A stretch of DNA of 55,252 nucleotides from CAZVFH01 sp964626415 (GCA_964626415.1 CAZVFH010000003.1:1-55252); one strand, 5' to 3'. Counted from the stretch's first letter, positions 1 through 7,439 are shown. Notes: generated from the letters alone by a model not told the origin. Made by a program: numbers and translations.

Positions 1-106
1 AAGCCGCCCGCAGAATTGGTAAAGATATCAATTTTGGCGATTTGTCTGTCGTTTTTTTGTTGCAATTATTCTTTATAATCATTCCACAAAGTGCTAATAT
101 CAAAGT

Positions 107-1183
107 ATGGAAAAACTTGTTCTTATTGATGGCAATGCGATAATTCATCGGGCATATCACTCGATGCCAAAGGGACTTGCAACTCGGTCGGGTGAACTTA
201 CGAATGCTGTCTATGGTTTTGCCGTTACTTTGATAAAGGTCTTAGAAGATTTGAAGCCGGATTATATCTGCGCTTCGTTTGATTTGGCTGGTCCAACTTT
301 TCGCCACGAAGTTTTTAAAGAGTATAAAGCAACTCGGGTAAAAGCTGATCAAGAACTTTACGACCAAATTCCCCGCGTCAAGAAACTTGTCGAGACAATG
401 GGAATTCCGATTTATGAAAAATCTGGCTTTGAAGCAGATGACACAATCGGGACGATTGTGCGTAAGATACAAGAAACAAGAAACAAGAAACAAACAAATT
501 CCAAATCCGAAAAGCTTACAGCTTACAGCTTACCACTTACAACTTACATTGTTTCCGGTGATAAGGATATTTTTCAATTAGTTGATGACAATGTTAAAGT
601 TTATAATTTGAAAAAGGGTTTGACGCAAACTCAAATAGTCGACGCAGAAATAATTCAAAAAGAATATAATCTCCAGCCGTCGGATTTTATTGATTTAAAA
701 GCCCTTGCCGGCGACCCTTCAGACAATATTCCGGGAGTGCCGGGAATTGGCCAAAAAACTGCGACAGAGTTGTTGCAAAAGTTTGACACTTTGGAGAAGC
801 TTTATGAAGCAATTGATAAATCCGAAATCCGAAATCCGAAATCCGAAACAAATTCGAATGACGAAAATTCAAAATTCAAAACAATCAAACCACGGATTTT
901 GGAATTATTAAAAAAACATAAAGAGCAAGCATTTTTAAGTCAGCATTTGGCGACGATTCACACCGATGTTCCGATTGATTTTGATCTTGAAAAATGTCGT
1001 TTTGGGGATTATGATAAGGAAAAGTTACGAGCATTGTTCGAGGAACTGGGATTTGCATCACTCTTGAGAAGATTTGATTCAACTGATGAAAAATCCCACT
1101 CCGCTCGACTTCGCTCTGGCGAGCTTCGTCAGGCTTCGCGGGACGAGCAGAGCACGAAGGACCAGCAATTGAAATTATTATGA
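107..1183 (+). CDS. polA: DNA polymerase I 5'-3' exonuclease domain, stand-alone
   Basis: This 358-aa protein is the 5' nuclease (FEN-like) part of DNA polymerase I, which removes RNA primers and flaps at nicks. The opening LIDGNAIIHRAYHSMP, the acidic FEADDTIG, the SGDKDIFQLV metal-site region and the GDPSDNIPGVPGIGQKTA helix-hairpin-helix are all present, and the domain ends at FEELGFASLL as in normal Pol I. Two low-complexity insertions lie in frame near residues 122-146 and 240-263. A hairpin-derived tail follows residue 330. The gene stops here instead of continuing into the polymerase, and its TGA overlaps the ATG of the next gene. There is no Shine-Dalgarno; TAATAT sits six bases before the ATG. 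Confidence 0.93.
   Translation: MEKLVLIDGNAIIHRAYHSMPKGLATRSGELTNAVYGFAVTLIKVLEDLKPDYICASFDLAGPTFRHEVFKEYKATRVKADQELYDQIPRVKKLVETMGIPIYEKSGFEADDTIGTIVRKIQETRNKKQTNSKSEKLTAYSLPLTTYIVSGDKDIFQLVDDNVKVYNLKKGLTQTQIVDAEIIQKEYNLQPSDFIDLKALAGDPSDNIPGVPGIGQKTATELLQKFDTLEKLYEAIDKSEIRNPKSETNSNDENSKFKTIKPRILELLKKHKEQAFLSQHLATIHTDVPIDFDLEKCRFGDYDKEKLRALFEELGFASLLRRFDSTDEKSHSARLRSGELRQASRDEQSTKDQQLKLL
466..548. repeat. in-frame low-complexity insert in polA exonuclease
   Basis: Short tandem motifs (AAGAAACAAG and then AGCTTACAGCTTAC-like steps) encode a Lys/Asn/Ser/Thr-rich segment between the acidic motif and the SGDKD motif. Similar simple arrays occur between genes elsewhere in the window, so this looks like a repeat tolerated inside a coding region. 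Confidence 0.6.
819..892. repeat. in-frame AAATCCGA array in polA exonuclease
   Basis: Four back-to-back copies of an AAATCCGA-like unit are followed by AAATTC/AAAATTCAAAA steps. They encode a KSEIRNPKSE-type linker after the helix-hairpin-helix region. The same kind of array occurs in the polymerase gene and in ppsA. Confidence 0.65.
1096..1163. repeat. hairpin repeat forming the exonuclease C-terminus
   Basis: This GC-richer block contains CGCTCGACTTCGCTC and the opposing CGGGACGAGCAGAGC segment and can fold into an imperfect hairpin. It encodes most of the last 30 residues of the 5' nuclease, beyond the family's usual end, so it seems to have been added at the break point of the split polymerase. 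Confidence 0.5.
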
Positions 1184-1458
1184 TAAAAAATTTACTTGTT
1201 TTAATCGCAATCATATTCGCAAGTTATTCCATCGGCAGAATTAGCCATATTCTTGGTGGACATTTGAAAACGCCGCATCACTGGATTTATGGCGCAATTG
1301 CTTTAATCATTGGCATAATTTTCCATCGCCAAAAATGGGGGCAGTATTTGATTGCTTTTGGAATTGGCTTTATCATTAGCGATTTTAAAGATATGATTGA
1401 TTTGAAATTTTACGGTGTCGATGATGTAGTAATTAAAAAGTTTTGGGGAGTCGACTGA
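1180..1458 (+). CDS. small membrane protein inserted between the two halves of polA
   Basis: The 92-aa product has about three hydrophobic segments: residues 4-18, 37-49 and 57-69. A conserved-looking HHWIYG lies before the second and GIGFIISDFKDM in the third. I do not recognise a named family. Its ATG overlaps the TGA of the exonuclease gene (ATGA), and its own TGA overlaps the polymerase ATG (TGATG), so the three genes are probably translationally coupled. It occupies the place where the vestigial or active 3'-5' exonuclease domain lies in ordinary Pol I. A role in replication is not implied by the sequence. Confidence 0.8.
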   Translation: MIKNLLVLIAIIFASYSIGRISHILGGHLKTPHHWIYGAIALIIGIIFHRQKWGQYLIAFGIGFIISDFKDMIDLKFYGVDDVVIKKFWGVD

Positions 1459-2795
1459 TGAAAGAAATTTTAAAAAAAGCCGAAAAGTTGGGATGTGTTA
1501 TTCCCCACAAAAAGTGGGATGAGATTGATCGTGGAGTTATGCCGGTTTTGCGGGCGATGGAGGAGGTGGGGGTAAAAGTTGATGTCAACTTGCTTCGCAA
1601 GTTAAGTAAAAAGCTAAAAGTTAAAAGTGAAAAGCTACAAAAAGAAATTTTTAAGCAAGCCGGCGAGGAATTTAACTTATCATCCCCTTTGCAATTGTCC
1701 GACATCTTATTCAAGAAATTAAAACTACCAACTGGTGACATTCGTAAAATTAAAAGCGGAATTTCAACTTCGGCTTCGGAATTATCAAAATTGAAAGACA
1801 AGTCGCCGATAATTGGTAAGATTTTGGAGTATCGCGAACTTTCAAAATTAATTTCGACTTATCTCGCGCCACTTCCAAAAATGGTTGATGAAAATTCTCG
1901 GCTTCATAGCCATTTCGGTCAAGACACGCGAACTTCGCGACTTACATCGTCTGACCCAAATTTGCAAAATATTCCAATTAAAGGTGACTTTGGTCCACAA
2001 ATTCGTGCCGCATTCATTGCCGAAAAAGGAAATGTTTTGGTCTCTGCCGATTATTCACAAATCGAACTTCGAGTTGTTGCTTGCCTTTCTGGGGATGAAA
2101 AGATGCTCGAGGCGTTTTCAGAGGGAGTTGATATTCACGCTCGAACTGCCTCCGAACTTTTTAGAGTGCCAGTTGAAAAGGTAAATCACGACCAACGTCG
2201 ATTAGCAAAGACGGTTAATTTTGGTGTCCTTTACGGTATTTCGCCATTCGGACTTTCGCAAGCGCTGGGAATTGGACAGGATACGGCAGCCGAATATATT
2301 CGTCGTTACTTCGAAACTCATATTGGCGTAAAAAGATACTGCGACGATCAAGTTGCTTTTGCCAGAAAAAATGGCTACATTGAAACACTTTTTGGCTTTA
2401 AAAGAGAGCTTAAAAATATAAACTCGAATATTCGCTCTCTTGCCGAATCAGAGGAACGAATGGCGATAAATACGCCAGTGCAAGGAACAGCGGCAGAGAT
2501 TTTAAAACTTTCAATGATTGAACTTCATCGCAAATTAAATCAAAAATCCAAAATCCAAAATCCAAAATCTAAATATCAGAACAATTTAGCAATACAACCA
2601 TTTAACAATAAAGCTGTGCTTTTGCTTACTGTTCATGATGAACTTTTGGTCGAGACGCCGAAAAAAGAAGCAAAAAATGTCGCCAAGTTGATGAAAGAGA
2701 TTATGGAAAGCACGGTCAAACTTTGCGTGCCAGTGGAAGTAGAAGTTGGCATTGGCAGAAATTGGAACGAAGCAAAGAATAACACAAATCTTTGA
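1458..2795 (+). CDS. polA: DNA polymerase I, polymerase domain only
   Basis: This 445-aa protein is the family A polymerase core (thumb, palm and fingers). It shows the thumb signature around FNLSSPLQLSDILFKKL, motif A SADYSQIELRV, the O-helix motif with RRLAKTVNFGVLYG and motif C VHDELLVE, so the catalytic residues are intact. No 3'-5' exonuclease domain precedes the thumb. I chose ATG 1458, which overlaps the upstream stop, over the in-frame TTG at 1443. A 25-residue Asn/Lys/Gln-rich insert encoded by AAATCCAA repeats lies between the Q-helix region and motif C. The product probably fills Okazaki gaps together with the separate nuclease. Confidence 0.94.
   Translation: MKEILKKAEKLGCVIPHKKWDEIDRGVMPVLRAMEEVGVKVDVNLLRKLSKKLKVKSEKLQKEIFKQAGEEFNLSSPLQLSDILFKKLKLPTGDIRKIKSGISTSASELSKLKDKSPIIGKILEYRELSKLISTYLAPLPKMVDENSRLHSHFGQDTRTSRLTSSDPNLQNIPIKGDFGPQIRAAFIAEKGNVLVSADYSQIELRVVACLSGDEKMLEAFSEGVDIHARTASELFRVPVEKVNHDQRRLAKTVNFGVLYGISPFGLSQALGIGQDTAAEYIRRYFETHIGVKRYCDDQVAFARKNGYIETLFGFKRELKNINSNIRSLAESEERMAINTPVQGTAAEILKLSMIELHRKLNQKSKIQNPKSKYQNNLAIQPFNNKAVLLLTVHDELLVETPKKEAKNVAKLMKEIMESTVKLCVPVEVEVGIGRNWNEAKNNTNL
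2538..2610. repeat. in-frame AAATCCAA array in polA polymerase
   Basis: Several copies of AAATCCAAAATCCAA-type units encode a KSKIQNPKSK linker just before motif C. The reading frame is preserved. Confidence 0.65.
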
Positions 2796-2832
2796 CACAA
2801 ATAAACACAAATATGGGATTTACTCGCTTCGG

Positions 2833-2908
2833 GTCATCCCCGTGAAAACGGGGATCCACAAAAAGTAAAATTTAACTATTAGTGGATTTCCGCCTTCGCG
2901 GGAATGAC
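2833..2908. repeat. dispersed GTCATCCCCG palindrome, copy 1
   Basis: The element starts GTCATCCCCG and ends CGCGGGAATGAC, giving terminal inverted repeats. An inner GGGGATCCAC pairs with GTGGAT. Further copies lie at 6571 and 47481. The family resembles the widespread REP-like repeats of the form GTCATTCCCGCG. Confidence 0.8.
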
Positions 2909-2950
2909 AATCATATTTAGCGGGACGACAATAACGTGTCAGGATTTTTC

Positions 2951-2979
2951 TTGACATTTTTTTTAAAAAAGCGTATGCT
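2951..2979 (+). promoter_or_regulatory. promoter for the 3009 gene
   Basis: TTGACA (2951-2956) and TATGCT (2974-2979) are separated by 17 bases and lie just upstream of an AAAGGGGG ribosome-binding site. Confidence 0.65.
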
Positions 2980-3008
2980 ATAAATACAAATCGAAAGGGG
3001 GATTCAGG

Positions 3009-3212
3009 ATGTCCGAAACACACGCTCAACATTTTCCCCACATAATTGTTGGCAATTCAGATTCATTGGATACTTTGACTAAGCGAGCCAAACACATTTT
3101 GAATGAACCCTCAAGAACTATTCTAAATGAATGCGGTGCTGTTGTTGTGAGAGTGTTGGTGACCTCCGCACAAGAAAAAGTAGTTGAAGAATGTGGTTTT
3201 CAGGTCATGTGA
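3009..3212 (+). CDS. hypothetical 67-aa protein
   Basis: I do not recognise this small soluble protein. It has no signal peptide or membrane segment and carries two cysteines (residues 42 and 62). Its reality is supported by a good promoter at 2951, a purine-rich AAAGGGGG ribosome-binding site about eight bases before the ATG and an intrinsic terminator directly after it, which together make it a monocistronic unit between polA and holA. Confidence 0.65.
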   Translation: MSETHAQHFPHIIVGNSDSLDTLTKRAKHILNEPSRTILNECGAVVVRVLVTSAQEKVVEECGFQVM

Positions 3213-3235
3213 TAATACATCTTTATTAATTTCCT

Positions 3236-3262
3236 AAAGCTTCCTCTCCGGAAGTTTTTTTC
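3236..3262 (+). terminator. intrinsic terminator after the 3009 gene
   Basis: CTTCC pairs with GGAAG around a TCTCC loop. The flanking AAAG and TTTT extend the stem, and a T-run follows. Confidence 0.75.
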
Positions 3263-3290
3263 TTGCAAAAAAATGTCGTTGTGCTTTAAT
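3263..3290 (+). promoter_or_regulatory. holA promoter, likely leaderless
   Basis: TTGCAA (3263-3268) and TTTAAT (3285-3290) are 16 bases apart. The -10 box ends six bases before ATG 3297, so transcription should start at or next to the start codon. No Shine-Dalgarno is present. Confidence 0.5.
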
Positions 3291-3296
3291 CAAAGT

Positions 3297-4250
3297 ATGA
3301 TTAGATTATTTTACGGTGAAGATCAGTTTTCGCTTCAGGAAGAACTAAAAAATATTGAGCGGGAGTTTTATAACTCTAATTTTGGCGATATTAATATCTC
3401 GAAGTTTGATGGCGAAAATTTAACTTATGATCAGCTTCTACGAAATGCGGCGGCTATTCCGTTTCTTGCTGATCGTCGATTGATTATCGTCAAAAACTTA
3501 ATTCGAGTTGGCAGTGATAAACTAAAAGAGTATTTGGCGGAAAATTTGCAAAAATTTCCCGATTGCGCCGAGATTATTTTTGCTGAAGATGGCGAAGTTA
3601 AAAAAAATTTGATTATCTACAAAAAAATCCAGAAAATTGGTGAAGTGAAAGCGTTTCCAGTTCGCAAGGGTTATGAACTGGAAAAGTGGCTTATGGATTT
3701 TTGTCAAAAAGAAAATATTCCAATCAAATTTCCAGCAGTAAAAAAATTGATTTTGTTGGTTGGTGGTGAGTCATTTCGCTTACAAAATGAGCTTTCGAAG
3801 CTTGATCTTTTCCGCAAAGCGCAAGGGAAGGAGTTTATAGACGAGACGGATATCGAAATGATGGTCGCCGGTGAGAACGATCCGAACATTTTTGATTTTA
3901 TCGACGCTCTGGGAGCGAGAAATTCAAAGTCGGCTTTTGCCCATCTGTTTTCCCTTTTTGAGAGCGGAAAAAATGAAAATTATATTTTGACGATGATTGT
4001 CTATCAATTCCGCAATATGTTAATCGTTGCCGATCTGATTTCTCGCGGGGTTAGCAAACAAAATATCGCCAGCGAAGCCGGAATTCATCCATTTGTCGCC
4101 GGAAAAACCGTTAATTTGGTCTCAAATTACGAGTTGCCATTATTGAAAAGAATTTATCAGCGCCTTTTGCGATCTGATCTTGACATCAAAACCGGAGCAG
4201 TTGAGCCGCGACTGGCTCTCGAAAAACTTTTAGCCGATCTGACTTTGTAG
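3297..4250 (+). CDS. holA: DNA polymerase III delta subunit
   Basis: The 317-aa protein matches the clamp-loader delta subunit, which opens the beta sliding clamp. Family features are the start MIRLFYGED, RRLIIVKNL near residue 64, ELEKWLMDF, the VGGESFRLQNELSKL helix and the C-terminal region with IYQRLLRSDLDIKTG and LALEKLL. Length is typical. I prefer ATG 3297 over the upstream ATG 3273 because the family starts at the FYGED strand and the -10 box lies directly upstream. It is transcribed alone after the 3236 terminator. Confidence 0.9.
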   Translation: MIRLFYGEDQFSLQEELKNIEREFYNSNFGDINISKFDGENLTYDQLLRNAAAIPFLADRRLIIVKNLIRVGSDKLKEYLAENLQKFPDCAEIIFAEDGEVKKNLIIYKKIQKIGEVKAFPVRKGYELEKWLMDFCQKENIPIKFPAVKKLILLVGGESFRLQNELSKLDLFRKAQGKEFIDETDIEMMVAGENDPNIFDFIDALGARNSKSAFAHLFSLFESGKNENYILTMIVYQFRNMLIVADLISRGVSKQNIASEAGIHPFVAGKTVNLVSNYELPLLKRIYQRLLRSDLDIKTGAVEPRLALEKLLADLTL

Positions 4251-4261
4251 TATAATATAGA

Positions 4262-4370
4262 TAATTTAAAATTTAAAATTTAAAGTTCAAAATTTTGGTA
4301 TCCGCCTTTGGCGGATGAGCTATAATAGTTATTCCATAATTTTGATTTTTGATTTTTGCATTTTGAATTA
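4262..4370. repeat. dispersed ATTTAAA/TATAAT repeat, copy 1
   Basis: The unit runs AATTTAAAATTT repeats, then CAAAATT, a hairpin ATCCGCCTTTGGCGGAT, TATAATAG, ATTCCATAATTTTG, then TTTTTGCATTTTG. The two AT-rich arms are inverted relative to each other. It lies directly upstream of the DUF2207 gene. The TATAAT at 4321-4326 is a likely -10 box. Confidence 0.75.
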
Positions 4371-4385
4371 TTTTTGGGAGGGGTT

Positions 4386-5870
4386 TTGGAGAAAAAGTAT
4401 CAAAAACCACCAATCATCGGGCTTAATTGGCGAAAGCTGATATTTTTCAGCTGTCTTTTTGTTGCTTTTTTCTCTGCTTGGAAGATCGTGGAATACAATC
4501 AGTTTCTTGCCGACGAAGCAACAGACGCCGAATCAAATTATCTTTTTACCTCTGTGGTAAATCTTGAGGTTACAAAAGATGGCAAAATTTTCAGTAATGG
4601 CAAAAAAATTGCTGGTAGCGTTAAACCTCAAAAGGAATTTGACGAATTGCGTCTTGTTGTTTATGACCAAAATGGAACATATCTTGATAATTTGCAAATT
4701 CAGCTTTCTTTGCCATCGGCAGTTGCGGGCAAAACAAAATCAGAAATTCTGGCAATCCACGGTGTTGATTCATCAACTTCATCGGTTTATGGCGACAATG
4801 TCTTGCTCTATGAAGCCAGTGGCGTCAGCGCCGTCGCAACGATTACCATAGTGGCAAAATTGCCAAAAGGCGAAATTAATTTCTCCTTTATTGATCAACT
4901 AGTTTATTATTTTTCGACTTTCTCCGGCACAATTTGGCTTTCATTGGCGGTATTTTTGCCGTTGGTTGTCTTTGTCTATTTAATTATTCTTATCTTGCTT
5001 CAAAGAAAGGCCCAAACAATTCCTAGTGTTGAGCGCCAATTCGTTTCTCCGCCATCGGCTCTGCCACCGGCTGTCGTTGGAGTTCTTACCCATCAAGATA
5101 TTGGGGCAAGAGAGATTGCGGCAACTTTGGTTGATTTATCTCTTCGAAAATTGATTTTTATAATTGATAAAGATCGAGGATTTGCTTTTGGCAAAAGGGA
5201 CTTTACTCAACAAATTTTACCTTTTGAGAAAATTTTACTCTCAAAGATATTTAGGAATGAGATTGTTTCAAGAGAAGAGATGATAAAGGAGAGATTTTAT
5301 GACCATCTTTACAGCAAAAAGATGTCGCTCTTTACAGGAGAGACATATTCAATTGCGACGCGATTTGGATATTTTAAAGTTAACCCCAAATCGATGCGTC
5401 GCAAATATCAATTTTTTGGGACGATTTTCTTTTTCTTTGCTCTCTTGTGTTTCTTTCTAAGTTTGAAATATTTTCCAACTTTGCATTATGCTTCTTTTCT
5501 TTGGGTTGGAATGATGGTTTCATCGGCTGTCATTATTATTGTTGGTTCAAAAATTCCGATTAGAACTCCACTTGGTCGCCAAGCACTTGGTAACTGGCTG
5601 GCATTTCGAGCTTATCTTTCCGACCATCGACCTTTGCCACTGGACCAACAGAACTACGATAAATTTGTGGAATATCTTCCTTATGCAATTGTTTTTAATT
5701 GTGAAGCGTTGTGGGTGAGGCGTTTTTCGTTTCAGAAATTTGCTATTCCGGAGTGGTTTCTGACCGACAAAGAGGGAATTGGGCTTGATGATTTTTGTTT
5801 AGCGCTTTTCCCAATAATCGGTTATGTCGGCCAAAATTTAGCAACGATCAGAGAACCGGGATATAAATAG
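4386..5870 (+). CDS. DUF2207-type membrane protein
   Basis: This 494-aa protein has an N-terminal membrane segment near residues 16-35, an extracytoplasmic beta-rich domain, a second segment near residues 180-205, then a cytoplasmic region with ALPPAVVGVLTHQDIGAREI that matches the DUF2207 pattern for ordering membrane-proximal repeats. Two more membrane segments follow, then FVEYLPYAIVFNCE, also typical of DUF2207. I chose TTG 4386 because GGGAGG is placed exactly as AGGAGG is before the ppsA ATG. The longer open frame from 4356 lies in the repeat. The function of the family is unknown; the protein is followed by the signal peptidase gene. Confidence 0.8.
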   Translation: MEKKYQKPPIIGLNWRKLIFFSCLFVAFFSAWKIVEYNQFLADEATDAESNYLFTSVVNLEVTKDGKIFSNGKKIAGSVKPQKEFDELRLVVYDQNGTYLDNLQIQLSLPSAVAGKTKSEILAIHGVDSSTSSVYGDNVLLYEASGVSAVATITIVAKLPKGEINFSFIDQLVYYFSTFSGTIWLSLAVFLPLVVFVYLIILILLQRKAQTIPSVERQFVSPPSALPPAVVGVLTHQDIGAREIAATLVDLSLRKLIFIIDKDRGFAFGKRDFTQQILPFEKILLSKIFRNEIVSREEMIKERFYDHLYSKKMSLFTGETYSIATRFGYFKVNPKSMRRKYQFFGTIFFFFALLCFFLSLKYFPTLHYASFLWVGMMVSSAVIIIVGSKIPIRTPLGRQALGNWLAFRAYLSDHRPLPLDQQNYDKFVEYLPYAIVFNCEALWVRRFSFQKFAIPEWFLTDKEGIGLDDFCLALFPIIGYVGQNLATIREPGYK

Positions 5871-5871
5871 G

Positions 5872-5978
5872 AAATTTAAAATTTAAAATTTAAAAATCAA
5901 AATTATTGTGTCCCGACAAGTCGGGACGGACTATTATAGTAATTCCATAATTTTGAACTTTGAATTTTGCATTTTAAG
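5872..5978. repeat. dispersed ATTTAAA/TATAAT repeat, copy 2
   Basis: Same architecture as the copy at 4262, but the hairpin is GTCCCGACAAGTCGGGAC. The stem sequence has changed while pairing is kept. A TATTATAGT box follows and the unit ends eight bases before the lepB start. Confidence 0.75.
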
Positions 5979-5985
5979 CTTTGCT

Positions 5986-6549
5986 ATGTTTAATCATGAA
6001 AAGATTGTTGGAAAAATAATCTACGGTGGTGGTTTTGTTTTTGATTTCGCCAGATGGCTGGTTGTTTTTATACTACTTTTAGTTTTATGCAATTATTTTT
6101 TAATATCGATTTTTATCGTTGATGGCGCAAGTATGGATCCAATGCTTAAAACAGGTGAAATTGGCGTTCTGAATAAATATATTTATATAATTGATAACCC
6201 GAAGCGCGGAGACATCGTTGTTGTGAAATACCCGGGTGATCCGGAAAAACGCCGATATGTTAAAAGAGTGATTGGTTTGCCAGGTGAAAAAGTTAAGGTT
6301 TATAGCGGTTTGGTTTATGTAGACGGAAAAGTTTTGAAGGAAAATTATCTTGCCGAGTATGTCTGGAGTGATAAGGATGGCGAGTGGCAACTTGGTGAGC
6401 GTGATTATTTTTTGATGGGTGATAATCGACCGAATTCAAACGACTCCAGGTATTTTGGCCCAGTTGAACAGAGGTTTATTCTCGGTAAAACCGTTTGGAT
6501 TCTCTTGCCAAGATTTCAGAGCATTGTGACGCCAACCTATTTGTTTTAA
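5986..6549 (+). CDS. lepB: signal peptidase I
   Basis: The 187-aa enzyme cleaves signal peptides at the outer face of the membrane. One membrane segment (residues 23-45) is followed by GASMDPML with the catalytic serine near residue 49, RGDIVVVKYP, the box with YVKRVIGLPGE carrying the general-base lysine near residue 93, and MGDNRPNSNDSRYFGPV (box E). All boxes are intact. ATG 5986 is used because the upstream open frame from 5908 is repeat sequence and would add a non-family extension. It probably processes the exported proteins encoded in this window. Confidence 0.94.
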   Translation: MFNHEKIVGKIIYGGGFVFDFARWLVVFILLLVLCNYFLISIFIVDGASMDPMLKTGEIGVLNKYIYIIDNPKRGDIVVVKYPGDPEKRRYVKRVIGLPGEKVKVYSGLVYVDGKVLKENYLAEYVWSDKDGEWQLGERDYFLMGDNRPNSNDSRYFGPVEQRFILGKTVWILLPRFQSIVTPTYLF

Positions 6550-6570
6550 ATCATCGGATATGTATAGTTC

Positions 6571-6647
6571 GTCATCTCCGATTTAGTCGGGGATCCGCTT
6601 ATAGTAAAATTCAACCATAAGTGGATTCCCGCTTTCGCGGGAATGAC
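6571..6647. repeat. dispersed GTCATCCCCG palindrome, copy 2
   Basis: It starts GTCATCTCCG and ends CGCGGGAATGAC, with the hairpin CCGATTTAGTCGG inside. It sits between the converging lepB and rpsT genes. Confidence 0.8.
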
Positions 6648-6655
6648 CGGACACA

Positions 6656-6692
6656 AATAAAAAACCATCTGATTTATTTGGCAGATGGTTTT
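6656..6692 (-). terminator. rpsT terminator overlapping the stop codon
   Basis: On the minus strand AAACCATCTG pairs with CAGATGGTTT, followed by a T-run. The left arm is made from the last codons of rpsT, so the hairpin contains the stop codon. Confidence 0.8.
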
Positions 6693-7036
6693 TTCGAGGT
6701 CTTTTTTGTTGTAGTTTTTTTGGCGGGAGTTTTTATTTCAGCCGAATCTTTTACCTTTTTCTTCTCGGACGGTGCTTTTTCAACTTTCGCCATTCTTTTT
6801 GCAAGGCGTGATTTTAGTCGTGACGCCTTATTTTTGTGAATGACATTTTTTTTGGCGGCGATATCTAGTTCGCGATATGCAAGTTTTATTTTTTCATCGG
6901 CACTTTTTTCGTTGGCTGAAATCGCTAAACGAGCCGCCTTGACGGCGGATTTGACTTTTTCTCGAGTTAGGTCGTTGATATTTTCCCTTCGATGTCCAAC
7001 TCGCAAGGCCTTTTTTGCTGATTTGATAATTGGCAT
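6674..7036 (-). CDS. rpsT: 30S ribosomal protein S20
   Basis: This 120-aa protein binds 16S rRNA in the 30S subunit. The start MPIIKSAKKALRVGHRR, the helical Lys/Arg/Ala-rich body and NVIHKNKASRLKSRLAKRM are the S20 hallmarks. After about residue 88 it carries a 30-residue Lys/Thr/Ser-rich tail (PAKKTTTKK type) longer than the usual S20 length. It is transcribed alone. Upstream on its strand lies an inverted part-copy of the ATTCCA-AATTTTG repeat, and a terminator overlaps its stop. Confidence 0.93.
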   Translation of the reverse strand: MPIIKSAKKALRVGHRRENINDLTREKVKSAVKAARLAISANEKSADEKIKLAYRELDIAAKKNVIHKNKASRLKSRLAKRMAKVEKAPSEKKKVKDSAEIKTPAKKTTTKKTSKKPSAK

Positions 7037-7047
7037 AGTTCGCTTCG

Positions 7048-7096
7048 CTCAAATTTAAAATTTAAAGTTTAAAATTCAAAATTGTGGAATAATTTT
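7048..7096. repeat. part-copy of the ATTTAAA repeat, upstream of rpsT
   Basis: Read on the minus strand it gives TTATTCCACAATTTTG followed by TTTAAA-rich steps, which is the right half of the family seen at 4262, 5872 and 19800. The TATAAT-hairpin half is missing. Confidence 0.55.
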
Positions 7097-7144
7097 CTTA
7101 ATACATCTGAAATTGTAGCAAATCATTTTTCTTTTGTAAAGGGA

Positions 7145-7171
7145 TAAAAAAACTGCTTCAGGGTGAAGCAG
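7145..7171 (-). terminator. terminator of the 7180 gene
   Basis: CTGCTTCA pairs with TGAAGCAG around a CCC loop, followed on the minus strand by seven T. Confidence 0.85.
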
Positions 7172-7179
7172 ATAAAATA

Positions 7180-7410
7180 TTATTTGATGGCACTTTCACC
7201 ACCACTGGTAGTGGCAGCAACAGATTCTATTTCAGCTAGTTTAAGTAGGTATTTTTCTAGCGGATTGATGACAATAATCGCGAAGATCGAAACAAGTGCA
7301 ACAACGATCGAAATGATTTTGACTGAATCACTTGAATTTGGGGAAATTGAACATAGAATACTTATCCCAAGCAACAAAAACAAAACTACTCTGAAAACAA
7401 TTTTCCGCAT
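7180..7410 (-). CDS. small membrane protein, 76 aa
   Basis: Two hydrophobic segments (about residues 5-24 and 30-48) are followed by a short hydrophilic tail with LEKYLLKLAEIE. I do not recognise a family. The gene is well supported: a GGGAGG ribosome-binding site six bases before the ATG, a TTGACA-17-TATTCT promoter upstream and a strong intrinsic terminator downstream make it a complete single-gene unit. Confidence 0.75.
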   Translation of the reverse strand: MRKIVFRVVLFLLLGISILCSISPNSSDSVKIISIVVALVSIFAIIVINPLEKYLLKLAEIESVAATTSGGESAIK

Positions 7411-7439
7411 CTCGTGCCTCCCTGCGACAGGATAACTTT

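Noticed and set aside
3..134. An open frame at the left edge reading through the polA start, with a hydrophobic stretch near SVVFLLQLFFIIP.
   Set aside because: It has no visible start, overlaps the polA coding start and could be chance. It may be the tail of an upstream gene, but nothing recognisable supports that.
107..2795. UGA recoding (code 25), which could have fused the polA pieces.
   Set aside because: Reading TGA at 1181 as glycine would not join the nuclease to the polymerase, because the polymerase is in a different frame; other genes end normally with TGA.
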